Positions 52,570 to 61,299 are shown, counted from the stretch's first letter. The stretch is DNA of 64,000 nt from Clostridia bacterium (GCA_017428635.1 JAFRQK010000007.1:31900-95899), one strand, 5' to 3'. Program-made: numbers and translations. Notes: generated from the letters alone by a model not told the origin.

Positions 52570-52627
52570 GTTTTGAGGTGAGCTCGACTCAAAACCGCTT
52601 GGAACCCGCGGGCGAAAGCCCGCGGGT
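52570..52627 (+). other. Two hairpins between surface protein and sortase genes
   Basis: GTTTTGAG (52570-52577) / CTCAAAAC (52588-52595) and ACCCGCGGGC-GAAA-GCCCGCGGGT (52604-52627, perfect 10 bp, tetraloop). No U-run follows, so they probably stabilise the upstream mRNA end or attenuate transcription into srtB, keeping enzyme below substrate. Confidence 0.5.
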
Positions 52628-52656
52628 CCCACTAAGGTTTCTCCACGGAGATTACA

Positions 52657-53514
52657 TTGAAAAAAAGAAAAATAATATTGACGGTTTTACTCGTCGTTCT
52701 CGTGTCGGTATTCGGAGTCTCGACCTTTTTTGTTATTAGGGACATTTACAGATCGAAGACCGAAAACGCCGCGAACCTCGCTCTGTCTTCGGTGGTCAAC
52801 GAACTGAAAGGCGAGGCCAGAAGGCCGGGGCCCAAATCAACCCCGTCCACGGGCGAAGACGAGACGGACGGCGAAACGGACGTCGAAGATATATATACAG
52901 AGGACGGTATCCTGAAATACCTCGCCCCGCTTTACGAGCAGAACAACGACCTTGCCGGATGGCTGACCATTCCCGGAACGACGATCGACTATCCGGTGAT
53001 GTACACTCCCTTTTATATCGAAAAGTATCTGAGAATGGCTTTCGACGGGGAGTGGGCGTTATCCGGTTCTCTTTTTATCGGAGAAGGCTGGGACGAAGAT
53101 AACAATATCGCGATCATTTACGGACACCACATGCAGGACGGTTCCATGTTCTGCAACCTCGTCGACTACGAGTCGGAGGAATTTGCCAAAGAGCATCCGA
53201 CGATCCAGTTCGACACGCTGAGAGAGGCGGGGGACTATCAGGTCCTGTGCGCCGTTCTGTCAAGAGTGACGAGCGATCCGTCGGTGTTCCCCTATTCCAA
53301 ATATACGGATCTTCGCGATCCTGAAAAATTCGAAGAGTTTTTTCGGCGGGTCAGAGCCGAAGCGCTGTACGACACAGGCATCGAAGTCGAATACGGCGAC
53401 CGGGTCCTGGTCCTGTCGACCTGCAACTACCATACGACCAACGGCAGATTCTACGTCGTTGCGATTTTGAAGGCGGATCCCGCTGCCGACTCCGCCGAAG
53501 AGTCGCCGTCCTGA
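52657..53514 (+). CDS. srtB: Class B sortase
   Basis: 285-aa membrane-anchored transpeptidase. TM anchor about 5-27, a Ser/Thr/Glu-rich linker (about 50-85), then the catalytic domain 'LYEQNNDLAGWLTIPGTTIDYPVM', His157 in 'IYGHHMQDGSMF', Cys256 in 'LSTCNYH' and Arg264 in 'NGRFYVV'. The class B call rests on the 'DNxxxxYGHHMxDGSMF' form. It starts with TTG 6 nt after GGAG, a weak start. The neighbouring NHQTGD protein is the likely substrate. Confidence 0.9.
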   Translation: MKKRKIILTVLLVVLVSVFGVSTFFVIRDIYRSKTENAANLALSSVVNELKGEARRPGPKSTPSTGEDETDGETDVEDIYTEDGILKYLAPLYEQNNDLAGWLTIPGTTIDYPVMYTPFYIEKYLRMAFDGEWALSGSLFIGEGWDEDNNIAIIYGHHMQDGSMFCNLVDYESEEFAKEHPTIQFDTLREAGDYQVLCAVLSRVTSDPSVFPYSKYTDLRDPEKFEEFFRRVRAEALYDTGIEVEYGDRVLVLSTCNYHTTNGRFYVVAILKADPAADSAEESPS

Positions 53515-53571
53515 CGGGCGGCGGGAAAGGAGAAACGTCCGGAGCAGACGCTTTCCGGACGCGTTTCGGAT

Positions 53572-54612
53572 ATGGGTTACGAGAGAATGCCGAAAGGGCA
53601 CGGCGTCACGGGCGGTTCGCCGCGCAGCAGGCTCATTGCGCTCGGGCGTATTCTGTCCGTCGTCCTCATCGTTGCAGGTCTCGTTTTACTCGTTATGGCG
53701 ATCGAAAAGGCAAACGAGAACAGATACCGCAGCGAACAGGCGGGACAGAAGATCGAACTTCCCGACGAAACAAGAACGACGACCGAATACAACGGGTCTG
53801 TCTATACGTTGAAAAAGAAACTCGAAACGACGCTCGTTATAGGTATAGACACGTTTGAAGAAGAAATCAAAGAGGGGGAACCGAGCAACATCCATCAGGC
53901 AGACCTCCTCTATCTGATCGTAGCGGATAAGACGAACAACACTTACAGCACGATCCATATAAACAGAGATACCATGGCGACGGTCAAAGTGCTGTCGTCG
54001 ACCGGCAACAAGCTGAGCGAAACGGTACAGCAGATCTGTCTTGCGTACGGGTACGGCTCGACGTTCCCGATCCAGAGCAGAAATACGATCGACGCGGTCA
54101 GCACGCTATTCAACGGGATCAAGATCGACCATTACGTTTCGATCACGATGGACAGCGTCGCCGTTCTCAACGACGCGGTCGGAGGGATCACCGTTGAGGT
54201 GATGGACGACGTCGACGAGATGAAAGCCGGTGAATACGTGACGCTTACCGGAGATCAGGCGCTGAGATACGTCAGAGCGAGACGGTCGATAGAATCGAAT
54301 CCGACGAACGTCAGACGTATGGAGCGTCAGGAACAGTATATCAGTGAATTTCGCAGACAGTTCGGACAGAAAGCCGCCGAGAGCAGCACGTTCGCGCTCG
54401 AGGCGCTGTCCGATATAAGCCGCTATATGCATTCCGACTGTTCGATCGAACAGATCGCCGATCTGGCGAATACGATCGTGACGTGCGAATGCAGCGGCGA
54501 CTTTAAACTTGAGGGGGAAACGGGAACGGACGGCACGTACGTTCAGTTCCACGCGGATCCCGACAAACTCGCGGAGCTTTACCTCAAGGTGTTCTGCGAT
54601 AAGATCGGATAA
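53572..54612 (+). CDS. LytR-CpsA-Psr (LCP) family glycopolymer ligase
   Basis: 346-aa membrane protein that attaches lipid-linked glycopolymers to peptidoglycan. One N-terminal TM segment (about 25-43), then the LCP domain: 'ADLLYLIVADKTNNTYSTIHINRDTMATV' with catalytic Arg/Asp, 'DHYVSITMDSVAVLNDAVGGITVEV' and 'LTGDQALRYVRARR'. The ribosome site is weak; a hairpin (53537-53560) lies just before the ATG. Fits as the final attachment step of the polysaccharide made under Wzz/kinase control. Confidence 0.93.
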   Translation: MGYERMPKGHGVTGGSPRSRLIALGRILSVVLIVAGLVLLVMAIEKANENRYRSEQAGQKIELPDETRTTTEYNGSVYTLKKKLETTLVIGIDTFEEEIKEGEPSNIHQADLLYLIVADKTNNTYSTIHINRDTMATVKVLSSTGNKLSETVQQICLAYGYGSTFPIQSRNTIDAVSTLFNGIKIDHYVSITMDSVAVLNDAVGGITVEVMDDVDEMKAGEYVTLTGDQALRYVRARRSIESNPTNVRRMERQEQYISEFRRQFGQKAAESSTFALEALSDISRYMHSDCSIEQIADLANTIVTCECSGDFKLEGETGTDGTYVQFHADPDKLAELYLKVFCDKIG

Positions 54613-54666
54613 ATAATCCGATACCGACCGATACGCTCACGGCGAAAAACGAAGGAGTGATTTGAG

Positions 54667-55800
54667 ATGAACAACGAAGTAACGGGCAAACTTCTGAAGA
54701 TCGGCGAAGCGTTCAATATTGAAGGTCCGCTCTTCTCGTACGAAGAGCTTAACATGGGCAACATAAACCGCACGTACAAGGTGAACTACATCAGGGACGA
54801 CGGAACCGGACTTGCAAAGCTCAAGCCGTTCCTTTTTCAGAGAGTCAACACGTACGCGTTCAAAAACCCCGTGCAGCTCATGGAAAACATCGACAGAGTC
54901 ACCGAATATATAAGGCAGAAACGGCCCGAAAGCGTCAACCTCCACTTCCATCACACGGAAAAGGACGGGCAGCGCAGGACGTATCTGTTTGACGGAGACG
55001 AGTTCTGGAGAGTGTGCAACTACGTACCGTCCGTAACGTTCATGACCTGCGACGATCTCAACATCATCAGAAACGCGGGAAAGGCGTTCGGCGATTTCCA
55101 GACGGTCCTCGCCGATTTCGATCCGGCTCAGCTTTACTATACGATCCCCGATTTTCACGACACGAGGAAAAGATACGAAAAACTCGAGCGCGATATCGCG
55201 GCGGATCCGTGCGGACGGGTCGCCGGTGTGAAGGAAGAGATCGACTATATTCTTTCGGTCAAAGACCGGGCGTGCCTTCTCACCGACCTTTTCAACGAGG
55301 GTAAGCTTCCGCTCCGCGTAACGCATAACGACACGAAGATCAACAACGTCCTTTTCGACGAGGAAACGCACGACGCTCTCGTCGTTATCGACCTCGACAC
55401 GGTCATGCCCGGCATCGTGGGCAGCGATTTCGGAGACGCGATCCGTTTTGCCGCCAACTACACGGAAGAGGACAGCCGTGACACGTCGAAAACCGGCATA
55501 GATCTGAACGTGTTCTGGGCGTTTGCGGAGGGTTTCCTCTCCGAGACCGCCGACGCGCTCACCGATCTTGAGATCGATACTCTTGCGGCGAGCTGCTTCT
55601 CGCTGACGTGCGAACTCGTAACGAGATTTCTCGACGACTATATCGACGGCGACAAGTATTTCAAGATCAATTACCCCGACCACAACCTCGTCAGGACGAG
55701 GTGCCAGATCGCCCTCGCGCGCGACATGGAGCGCAAAACGGAGGCGATGGACGCGATCGTAAAGGGCTGCGCCGCGAAGTACAAAAACGGCGTGAAATAA
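54667..55800 (+). CDS. nahK: NahK-like N-acetylhexosamine 1-kinase (APH fold)
   Basis: 377-aa small-molecule kinase. The catalytic loop 'LRVTHNDTKINNVLFDE' and metal motif 'VVIDLDTVMPG', with 'DFGDAIRFAANYTEEDSRDTSK', 'AGKAFGDFQ' and 'INYPDHNLVRTR', closely follow the bifidobacterial N-acetylhexosamine 1-kinase NahK. It would make GlcNAc-1-P or GalNAc-1-P, a precursor for UDP-sugars. GAAGGAG precedes the ATG; a terminator follows. Other sugar or choline kinases are possible, but the extended similarity makes NahK most likely. Confidence 0.8.
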   Translation: MNNEVTGKLLKIGEAFNIEGPLFSYEELNMGNINRTYKVNYIRDDGTGLAKLKPFLFQRVNTYAFKNPVQLMENIDRVTEYIRQKRPESVNLHFHHTEKDGQRRTYLFDGDEFWRVCNYVPSVTFMTCDDLNIIRNAGKAFGDFQTVLADFDPAQLYYTIPDFHDTRKRYEKLERDIAADPCGRVAGVKEEIDYILSVKDRACLLTDLFNEGKLPLRVTHNDTKINNVLFDEETHDALVVIDLDTVMPGIVGSDFGDAIRFAANYTEEDSRDTSKTGIDLNVFWAFAEGFLSETADALTDLEIDTLAASCFSLTCELVTRFLDDYIDGDKYFKINYPDHNLVRTRCQIALARDMERKTEAMDAIVKGCAAKYKNGVK

Positions 55801-55813
55801 AGAAGAACGATCA

Positions 55814-55852
55814 AAGAAAGCAAACGCATCGGGGCGTTTGCTTTCTTTTTTT
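55814..55852 (+). terminator. Terminator of nahK-like gene / end of cluster
   Basis: Stem AAGAAAGCAAACGC / GCGTTTGCTTTCTT with 5-nt loop, followed by T-run. Confidence 0.9.
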
Positions 55853-55903
55853 GAAAGAAAGATAAAATCTTGAAAAAAAGGGCTCGGATGTGCAATAATA
55901 ATC

Positions 55904-55931
55904 TTGATTTTTTCCCCGCGAGTGATATACT
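55904..55931 (+). promoter_or_regulatory. Promoter of LRR lipoprotein gene
   Basis: -35 TTGATT (55904-55909), 16-nt spacer, -10 TATACT (55926-55931). Confidence 0.65.
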
Positions 55932-56007
55932 GTTTAAGGACGGCGACAGACGGGACGCGGGAAGCGCCGGGGCGCTGTGAAAACGAGAAAAGGAACGGGC
56001 GAGAAAC

Positions 56008-57573
56008 GTGAAGAAAACCATCGGAAAACCGAATATTCTTCTTTTCCTGCTCCTGTCGGCAGCAGTCCTTTCGTTTATTCTCGTTTCCTGCTCTGAGAGG
56101 ACCGGGCGGACGGTCGAGACCGTACCGCGTACGGAAGACGGAGACCTTATAGTTTACGGAAAAGAGTATCCGCCCGACACGGCGATCCTGTCTTTTTCGG
56201 GCGACGAAATAGACGGCGTGGACGGACTGATAACCGTTTTGTCGGAGTTTCACGACCTTGAGTTCGTCGATCTCGGCACGTTTCCCGTCAGTATGGAGGA
56301 CGCGGAGCGGATAAGAACGGCAGGTGGGGGCATCGACCTGAAATGCCGCATTTGCGAGACGCTCTACGGCAGAGCGTTTTCAGCCGAAGAAGAGACGATA
56401 GACCTCAGCGGAGCGGGGATCACGGATACCGCGGAGCTCGAGCATTCGCTCCGGTATCTGCCGAACGCCCGTATTGTGAGCTGTCCCGACGGCGTCGTTT
56501 CGATCGAAGCCAAGAAAAGGCTCAGGGAGGAATATCCGAACGTTGAGTTCGATATCCCCGCGCTCGCCGACGTGTACGGCGCGACGGTCAGGGACGACGT
56601 GACGACGCTCGATCTTCGGGGCGTTGCGATCGACGCGGACCTGCCCTCGAAACTCGAAGTTTTCCCGGATCTCGAGTCGGTCGATCTTCACGGAGCGGAT
56701 CTTTCCCCCGCCGAACAGGACGCGCTTTCGGCGCGGTTCCCGAACGTCCGGTTTTTGTGGGAAGTCGATATAAAGGGAGAAAAGTACGATTCGGCGACGG
56801 ACGACCTCGACCTCTCCGGCACGTACGGCCTGACGCCGGACGACGTGCGAGCGATCATCCCGAAATTCCACGGGCTGAAACGGCTCGACCTTTCCGACTG
56901 CGGAATGGACAACGAGACGCTCGCCGCTCTGCGCGACGAGTTTCCCGACACGAAGATCGTCTGGACGCTCTATATGGGCCAGTGGTCGCTCAAGACGGAC
57001 GCGGTCGCGTTCTCCGTTCTTATCTATAACTATAAGCACACGCGCCTAAGAAACGAGGACATAGAGGTTCTGAAATACACCACCGATCTTCAGGCGCTCG
57101 ACCTCGGCCATCAGGCGCTGACCGATATAACGGCTATCGCAGAGTACTGTCCCGAGCTTCGTATCCTCATTCTTGCGGACAACTGCCTGCACGACATCGA
57201 GCCGGTCAGGAAACTGAAACACCTGCACTATATCGAACTGTTCGTGAATCCGTATCTCAATGACGTCACGCCGCTCGAGGACTGCAAGGAACTCGTCGAC
57301 GTCAACGTGAGCCACCTGTACACGATCCACGATATCCACGGTCTGCTCGATCTTCCGATCCTCGAGAGACTCTGGATCGAGCACACGGCGACCACGCAGG
57401 CAGACATACAGCTGTTGAGGGACACGTACCCGAACGCCGAAGTGATCGATCAGGGCTACGGCTCGGTCGACCAGGGCTGGCGCACGCATCCGCGCTATTT
57501 CGCGATGATAAATATGTATTTCGATACGACTTATATCAGCGAGGAATTTTCAAAATACGACGGCGCCGATTAA
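56008..57573 (+). CDS. Leucine-rich repeat lipoprotein
   Basis: 521 aa from a GTG start. Signal peptide with lipobox 'LVSC' (Cys28), then repeated leucine-rich units: 'TTLDLRGVAIDADLPSKLEVFPDLESVDLHG', 'LKRLDLSDCGMDNETLAALRDEFPDTKIVW', 'LQALDLGHQALTDITAIAEYCPELRILILADN' and more, roughly ten in all, ending with a 40-residue non-LRR tail ('RTHPRYFAMINMYFDTTYISEEF'). A surface protein-binding role is inferred from fold only; partner unknown. Monocistronic. Confidence 0.85.
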   Translation: MKKTIGKPNILLFLLLSAAVLSFILVSCSERTGRTVETVPRTEDGDLIVYGKEYPPDTAILSFSGDEIDGVDGLITVLSEFHDLEFVDLGTFPVSMEDAERIRTAGGGIDLKCRICETLYGRAFSAEEETIDLSGAGITDTAELEHSLRYLPNARIVSCPDGVVSIEAKKRLREEYPNVEFDIPALADVYGATVRDDVTTLDLRGVAIDADLPSKLEVFPDLESVDLHGADLSPAEQDALSARFPNVRFLWEVDIKGEKYDSATDDLDLSGTYGLTPDDVRAIIPKFHGLKRLDLSDCGMDNETLAALRDEFPDTKIVWTLYMGQWSLKTDAVAFSVLIYNYKHTRLRNEDIEVLKYTTDLQALDLGHQALTDITAIAEYCPELRILILADNCLHDIEPVRKLKHLHYIELFVNPYLNDVTPLEDCKELVDVNVSHLYTIHDIHGLLDLPILERLWIEHTATTQADIQLLRDTYPNAEVIDQGYGSVDQGWRTHPRYFAMINMYFDTTYISEEFSKYDGAD

Positions 57574-57581
57574 AAATCGAA

Positions 57582-57608
57582 ACGCCCGATCATCAGATCG
57601 GGCGTTTT
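57582..57608. terminator. Bidirectional terminator
   Basis: ACGCCCGAT-CATCAG-ATCGGGCGT stem with TTTTTC on the plus strand and AAAATCG upstream; it separates convergent genes. Confidence 0.85.
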
Positions 57609-57609
57609 T

Positions 57610-58149
57610 CTATTGAATGTATGCCGCTTCCGTTTTTCTGAATGCGGAGGCGATGCGCGTCACGGCGGAATAGACGAGCGCGACTCCGAAGAAGATCTCG
57701 AGCGCCGATCCGTTCCTGACGAACACGATACACGCTATCCCCAGCAGGATCTTGACCGCGCCGCGCGCTATCCTGAGTTTCCAGCGGGAAGAACGGAGGT
57801 ATTTCGCTTCGCGCGCCATGAGGATATCGACGACGCCGGAGAACATGAAGACGCCGATCAGGTAGATCGACACGATAAACGACGACGCGTCGTACAGCGA
57901 GAGGGTGAAGAGACCGAAATCGAGCATTACCACCCCGCGGAAGAGGATCAGCCGCCCTCCGACCATGAACCGCGCCATGGAGAAATAGCGGACGATATCC
58001 TTGACGCCCGACGCCGCGAACGTGAAGCTGAGGATCAGAAGGATGAGGAGCAGACCGTTCTCCACCCCCGGCAGCGCGAAGATGAGCGCCGCGGCGAGGA
58101 GTTGAAGCAAGCCGAGGAGGATAATGCTTATCCGTTGAAACTTACTCAT
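57610..58149 (-). CDS. DUF308 (HdeD-type) membrane protein
   Basis: 179 aa with six hydrophobic segments in three hairpins, the DUF308 pattern ('ALPGVENGLLLILLILSF', 'VVMLDFGLFTLSLYDASSFIVSIYLIGVF', 'GAVKILLGIACIVFV'). Start at ATG 58149 after GGAGG, overlapping the previous gene by 8 nt; the frame runs on upstream into the DUF6765 gene and is not used. Function unknown. Confidence 0.8.
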   Translation of the reverse strand: MSKFQRISIILLGLLQLLAAALIFALPGVENGLLLILLILSFTFAASGVKDIVRYFSMARFMVGGRLILFRGVVMLDFGLFTLSLYDASSFIVSIYLIGVFMFSGVVDILMAREAKYLRSSRWKLRIARGAVKILLGIACIVFVRNGSALEIFFGVALVYSAVTRIASAFRKTEAAYIQ

Positions 58150-59275
58150 TTTCGCCCGCCTCCTCTCCTGCCCGGCGGGCTTTTTTCTTTTTCTGCCCGA
58201 CGGGGAAGCCTGCGAGCGGGTTGCCCGAACGTCCGATACTGTCGGCGACCGTTTTTTTCTGCGCGAGAGCGGCGGCGATGAAACGGCCGAGGAAAGTACC
58301 CTGTTTATCGTCGGCGTCACGGTATTCGCTTTGATATTTCAAAATATCGAATTCTTCGACTTCGCCGCCGGACAATTCCTCCCCGAGCGCGCGCCAGTCG
58401 GCGGACGCGTCGGTGCGCCGCTCGCGGATGATCCGGCGGATCCTGTCGGCGTACGGAGCGACGGCGTCCTCATCGTACGTGTCGACGGCGAATTCGGGGA
58501 CGTCGCCGTGAAGATACTTCAGGGCGAAGACCATCTGACAAAACGCTTTGAAGTAATCGGACGGATTGTCCTTGACCACCTCGCGGTAGTCGCCCCACGC
58601 GGGCAGATACCGGTAACGGGCGTAACTGTAATCGGGAAAGTGACCCGCTCTGCCGTGGCCGAGATTCATTATCGATTTCTCGGACGTCTGAAACAGGCTG
58701 TTTGTATAAACGCCCTTTTCGGGGTCGTCCGCGCCGAGCGGGTTATGGTTGAAACGGATCTGTCTTTCGGGTTCCGCCCCGTCGTCGGTCAGTTCGTAAA
58801 AGTGATAATCCGTGTTGTTGATGACGAGCGACGGAGTCCCGGCGAAATACCGGTGCGCCCAGGTATCCGACAGCACGTGCATCGCGATGCCCGCCGCCTG
58901 CGGACCGCGGCCTTTGGCGAGCCGCACCGTGTCGGCGACGAGCGGACCGTTGGGTCCGCATATAAGGCGATATTTGTTTTTGTATCTCTTTCCTCCCCGA
59001 CCGACTTCCGCGAAGAGATCGGCGGGCAGAAAGTGAAAGGACGACCATATCCGCGTGATATCCCGAAGTCCCGATCTGTCCGTTCGCGCGTTGAGGAGCT
59101 CGCTTTGAAGCTGCGTCGTCGCGGCGGCGGTCGGGCCTTTTATTTTTGCGAGCAGCGTGGCGGAACACTCGTCGACGAATTGATCGGCATACGCCGTCGC
59201 GTGAGCTTCTTCCGGAGAAAAACCGGCGAGGATCGCGGCGCAGAACGTCGCATAGTAGTGGAAATCTAACTGCAT
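58142..59275 (-). CDS. DUF6765 family protein
   Basis: 377-aa cytosolic protein. 'MQLDFHYYATFCAAILAGFSPEEA' at the N-terminus and 'GIAMHVLSDTWAHRYFAG' (HxxxDxxxH) are the family features and recall zinc-dependent phospholipase C-like folds, so a hydrolase role is possible but unproven. The last 30 residues are Lys/Arg/Glu rich. Its start overlaps the next upstream gene by 10 nt. Confidence 0.78.
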   Translation of the reverse strand: MQLDFHYYATFCAAILAGFSPEEAHATAYADQFVDECSATLLAKIKGPTAAATTQLQSELLNARTDRSGLRDITRIWSSFHFLPADLFAEVGRGGKRYKNKYRLICGPNGPLVADTVRLAKGRGPQAAGIAMHVLSDTWAHRYFAGTPSLVINNTDYHFYELTDDGAEPERQIRFNHNPLGADDPEKGVYTNSLFQTSEKSIMNLGHGRAGHFPDYSYARYRYLPAWGDYREVVKDNPSDYFKAFCQMVFALKYLHGDVPEFAVDTYDEDAVAPYADRIRRIIRERRTDASADWRALGEELSGGEVEEFDILKYQSEYRDADDKQGTFLGRFIAAALAQKKTVADSIGRSGNPLAGFPVGQKKKKARRAGEEAGENE

Positions 59276-59745
59276 ACGGTCTCACCCGCCTTTCCGGCAG
59301 AGTTCCTGATCCTCTTTGCGGAGACGAGCAGATTTATGAGCGTCGCTGCCGACGTGACGTCGACGGCGAGGACCGCGACGGAATCGAGGATCCCGTTGCT
59401 GCCGAACGACAGAAGGTCGATCAGTACGCCGAGACCGTCGAGCACGAGGATGATCCACGCGAGGACGATATAAAGTTTTCCGCTCTTGCCGCCTTTGCCT
59501 TCCCTTATCGCCGACCGTCCTATCGTTATTCGCAGAAGAAGCGAGACGGCGCCGATCAGGGCGATCACGCCGGCCGAGACCGCTATGACGATCCCGCGGT
59601 AATCGGCCTCAAGCGTCCCCCACAGTTCTCTCAGCCGCAGGACGGCGTACATCGCCGCCTTTACGACCGTCCAGACGGCGAGGATGATGACGCCCATGCC
59701 GCTGATAACGAGGTCGTTTTGGCTTTTCAACAGTTTTCTGTCCAT
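59266..59745 (-). CDS. Small membrane protein, unknown
   Basis: 159 aa with four predicted TM segments (about 14-35, 50-70, 90-112, 118-140). I do not recognise a family. ATG 59745 ('MDRKLLKSQNDLVISGM') is chosen because upstream residues to 59805 are basic and overlap the GNAT stop; the ribosome site is weak. It overlaps the DUF6765 gene start, so the two are probably co-translated. Confidence 0.6.
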   Translation of the reverse strand: MDRKLLKSQNDLVISGMGVIILAVWTVVKAAMYAVLRLRELWGTLEADYRGIVIAVSAGVIALIGAVSLLLRITIGRSAIREGKGGKSGKLYIVLAWIILVLDGLGVLIDLLSFGSNGILDSVAVLAVDVTSAATLINLLVSAKRIRNSAGKAGETVCS

Positions 59746-59801
59746 AGACGTTCTCTTTTCAAATAAGATGTTTGACGGCGGAAACGAACGCTTCCGCTTC
59801 T

Positions 59802-60359
59802 TCAACGTTTGATCTCCCGGATCATCGAATATTCGTTGAGCAGAGTTCCGTCTTTAAGGCGGATCGCGTTCGGTTTCACGCCGACGATCCGGAATCCGAG
59901 TTTTTCGTACAGCGCCCTTGCGCGGGCGTTTCCCTCGATGAAATCGAGCTCGATCTGGAGCAGATCCTCGTTTTCCCGCGCGATGCGGATGAGTTCTTCC
60001 ATCAGCGCGGCGCCGATGCCGAGGCCCCAGAATTCGCGTACGAGGGCGATCCCGACGGAGGCGCGGTGTTTCGTTTTTATCGACCGGCTCCACATGATAT
60101 TCGCGAGCCCTGTGATCTTCCCGTCGACGAGGCAGAGCGCCGCCGCTTCGCAGTCAGATCCGTTCACCCTTTCGATGAAAGCGCGTTCCCCCTCGAGCGT
60201 GTATTTGCCGCATTCCTCGGGATAGCGCATGAGAAATTCCGTCTCGCACGCGGTTACGTACAGATAATCGAGCAGTCCCGCCGCGTCCTCTTCTCTCGGA
60301 GAGCGGACCGACGCTGTCCTCCCGTCTTTCAGTTTTAATTCGAATTCGCGAACGAGCAT
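59802..60359 (-). CDS. GNAT family N-acetyltransferase
   Basis: 185 aa. The acetyl-CoA site 'ALVREFWGLGIGAALMEELI' and C-terminal 'LDFIEGNARARALYEKLGFRIVG' are diagnostic; 'SVRSPREEDAAGLLDYL' starts the fold. Substrate unknown. GGAGGTGCGAA precedes the ATG. First gene of a likely four-gene run with the membrane protein, DUF6765 and DUF308 genes. Confidence 0.9.
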   Translation of the reverse strand: MLVREFELKLKDGRTASVRSPREEDAAGLLDYLYVTACETEFLMRYPEECGKYTLEGERAFIERVNGSDCEAAALCLVDGKITGLANIMWSRSIKTKHRASVGIALVREFWGLGIGAALMEELIRIARENEDLLQIELDFIEGNARARALYEKLGFRIVGVKPNAIRLKDGTLLNEYSMIREIKR

Positions 60360-60388
60360 TTCGCACCTCCGTCGTTTATTTCATAACA

Positions 60389-60417
60389 ATTCTACCATAT
60401 CGCGGCGGAAAGTTCAA
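60389..60417 (-). promoter_or_regulatory. Promoter of GNAT gene
   Basis: Minus-strand -35 TTGAAC (60417-60412), 17-nt spacer, -10 TAGAAT (60394-60389). Confidence 0.72.
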
Positions 60418-60430
60418 CGAGGGCAAAAAG

Positions 60431-60452
60431 AAAAACCGCCGGAGCGGTTTTT
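60431..60452. terminator. Terminator after HTH/zinc-ribbon regulator gene
   Basis: AAAAACCGC-CGGA-GCGGTTTTT palindromic stem; T-runs on both sides. Confidence 0.85.
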
Positions 60453-60461
60453 CGGTGTAAG

Positions 60462-61226
60462 TTATCTTTTCTTATACAGGAGAAGCTCGGGGTTTTTGCC
60501 CTCCGCCTCGTACGTGCAGATCAGGATAAAGTCCATGCACGCGAGGACGCCGAAGCACAGTCCTTCGACTATTTCGCTCTCAAGCTGATTTCCGAGGTAC
60601 GTCGTCCCGTCGTTCAGGAATTTCGCTTTTACTCCGCTCGGGAGAGGGTATTCGAGATTGACGTACGCGCCGACGAGCGCGTTCAGACTTTCAAGTTTCG
60701 GCATGCCTTCGATCCCGAGGGAGTTTATCTCGCCGATCAACTGTTTTTTGAACTCCTCGAACTGTCCGTCGTCGCTGAGCTCTTCATATCTTTTCCAGTA
60801 GTCGAGCGTCGGCAGCACCTGTTTCATATACGCGCGCGCCTGATCCTCGGTGAAGTTCTCGTTCGCCATGTGAGCGACGCAGACGTTGATGAGGTCGTCC
60901 ATATCGTGGTACGTGTACGTGCCGTCGGCGTAGCACCACTTGCAGTAGTCCTCGTTGAGCGAGCCGTCCTTCTCGCGGCTGATGAGCGCGTCCTCGAGCG
61001 GCATTCCGCAGCACTGGCAGACGAGACGGCGCGGCGCGCCGAGCAGCGTGTTGATCGACACGTCGAAGAGTTTCGAGAGAAGTTTCAGCGTTTCGGTGTT
61101 CGGGACGGTCTCGCCGTTCTCCCAGCGGGACACCGCCTGACGGGTCACGAAGACCTTTTCGGCGAGTTCATCCTGAGAGAGCCCGCTTTTCGTCCGCAGA
61201 TCGAGTATCACGTCTTTCGTTTCCAT
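60462..61226 (-). CDS. XRE-type transcriptional regulator with zinc ribbon
   Basis: 254 aa. HTH_3 domain 7-62 ('SGLSQDELAEKVFVTRQAVSRWENGETVPNTETL'), then a zinc ribbon with 'CQCCGMPL' and 'YCKWCYADG' (putative zinc ribbon of the zf_Rg type) continuing through the helical 'DMDDLINVCVAHMANENFTEDQARAYMKQVLPTLDYW', and an about 70-residue C-terminal domain I do not recognise. GGAGGTGAC precedes the ATG. Regulated genes unknown. Confidence 0.85.
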   Translation of the reverse strand: METKDVILDLRTKSGLSQDELAEKVFVTRQAVSRWENGETVPNTETLKLLSKLFDVSINTLLGAPRRLVCQCCGMPLEDALISREKDGSLNEDYCKWCYADGTYTYHDMDDLINVCVAHMANENFTEDQARAYMKQVLPTLDYWKRYEELSDDGQFEEFKKQLIGEINSLGIEGMPKLESLNALVGAYVNLEYPLPSGVKAKFLNDGTTYLGNQLESEIVEGLCFGVLACMDFILICTYEAEGKNPELLLYKKR

Positions 61227-61252
61227 AAAGTCACCTCCGGTTCGTTTGTCTC

Positions 61253-61281
61253 ATTATACCGCGCGGCGGGTGAATTAACAA
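61253..61281 (-). promoter_or_regulatory. Promoter of HTH/zinc-ribbon gene
   Basis: Minus-strand -35 TTGTTA (61281-61276), 17-nt spacer, -10 TATAAT (61258-61253). Confidence 0.78.
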
Positions 61282-61299
61282 GCAACCCGCTGTTGCCCC

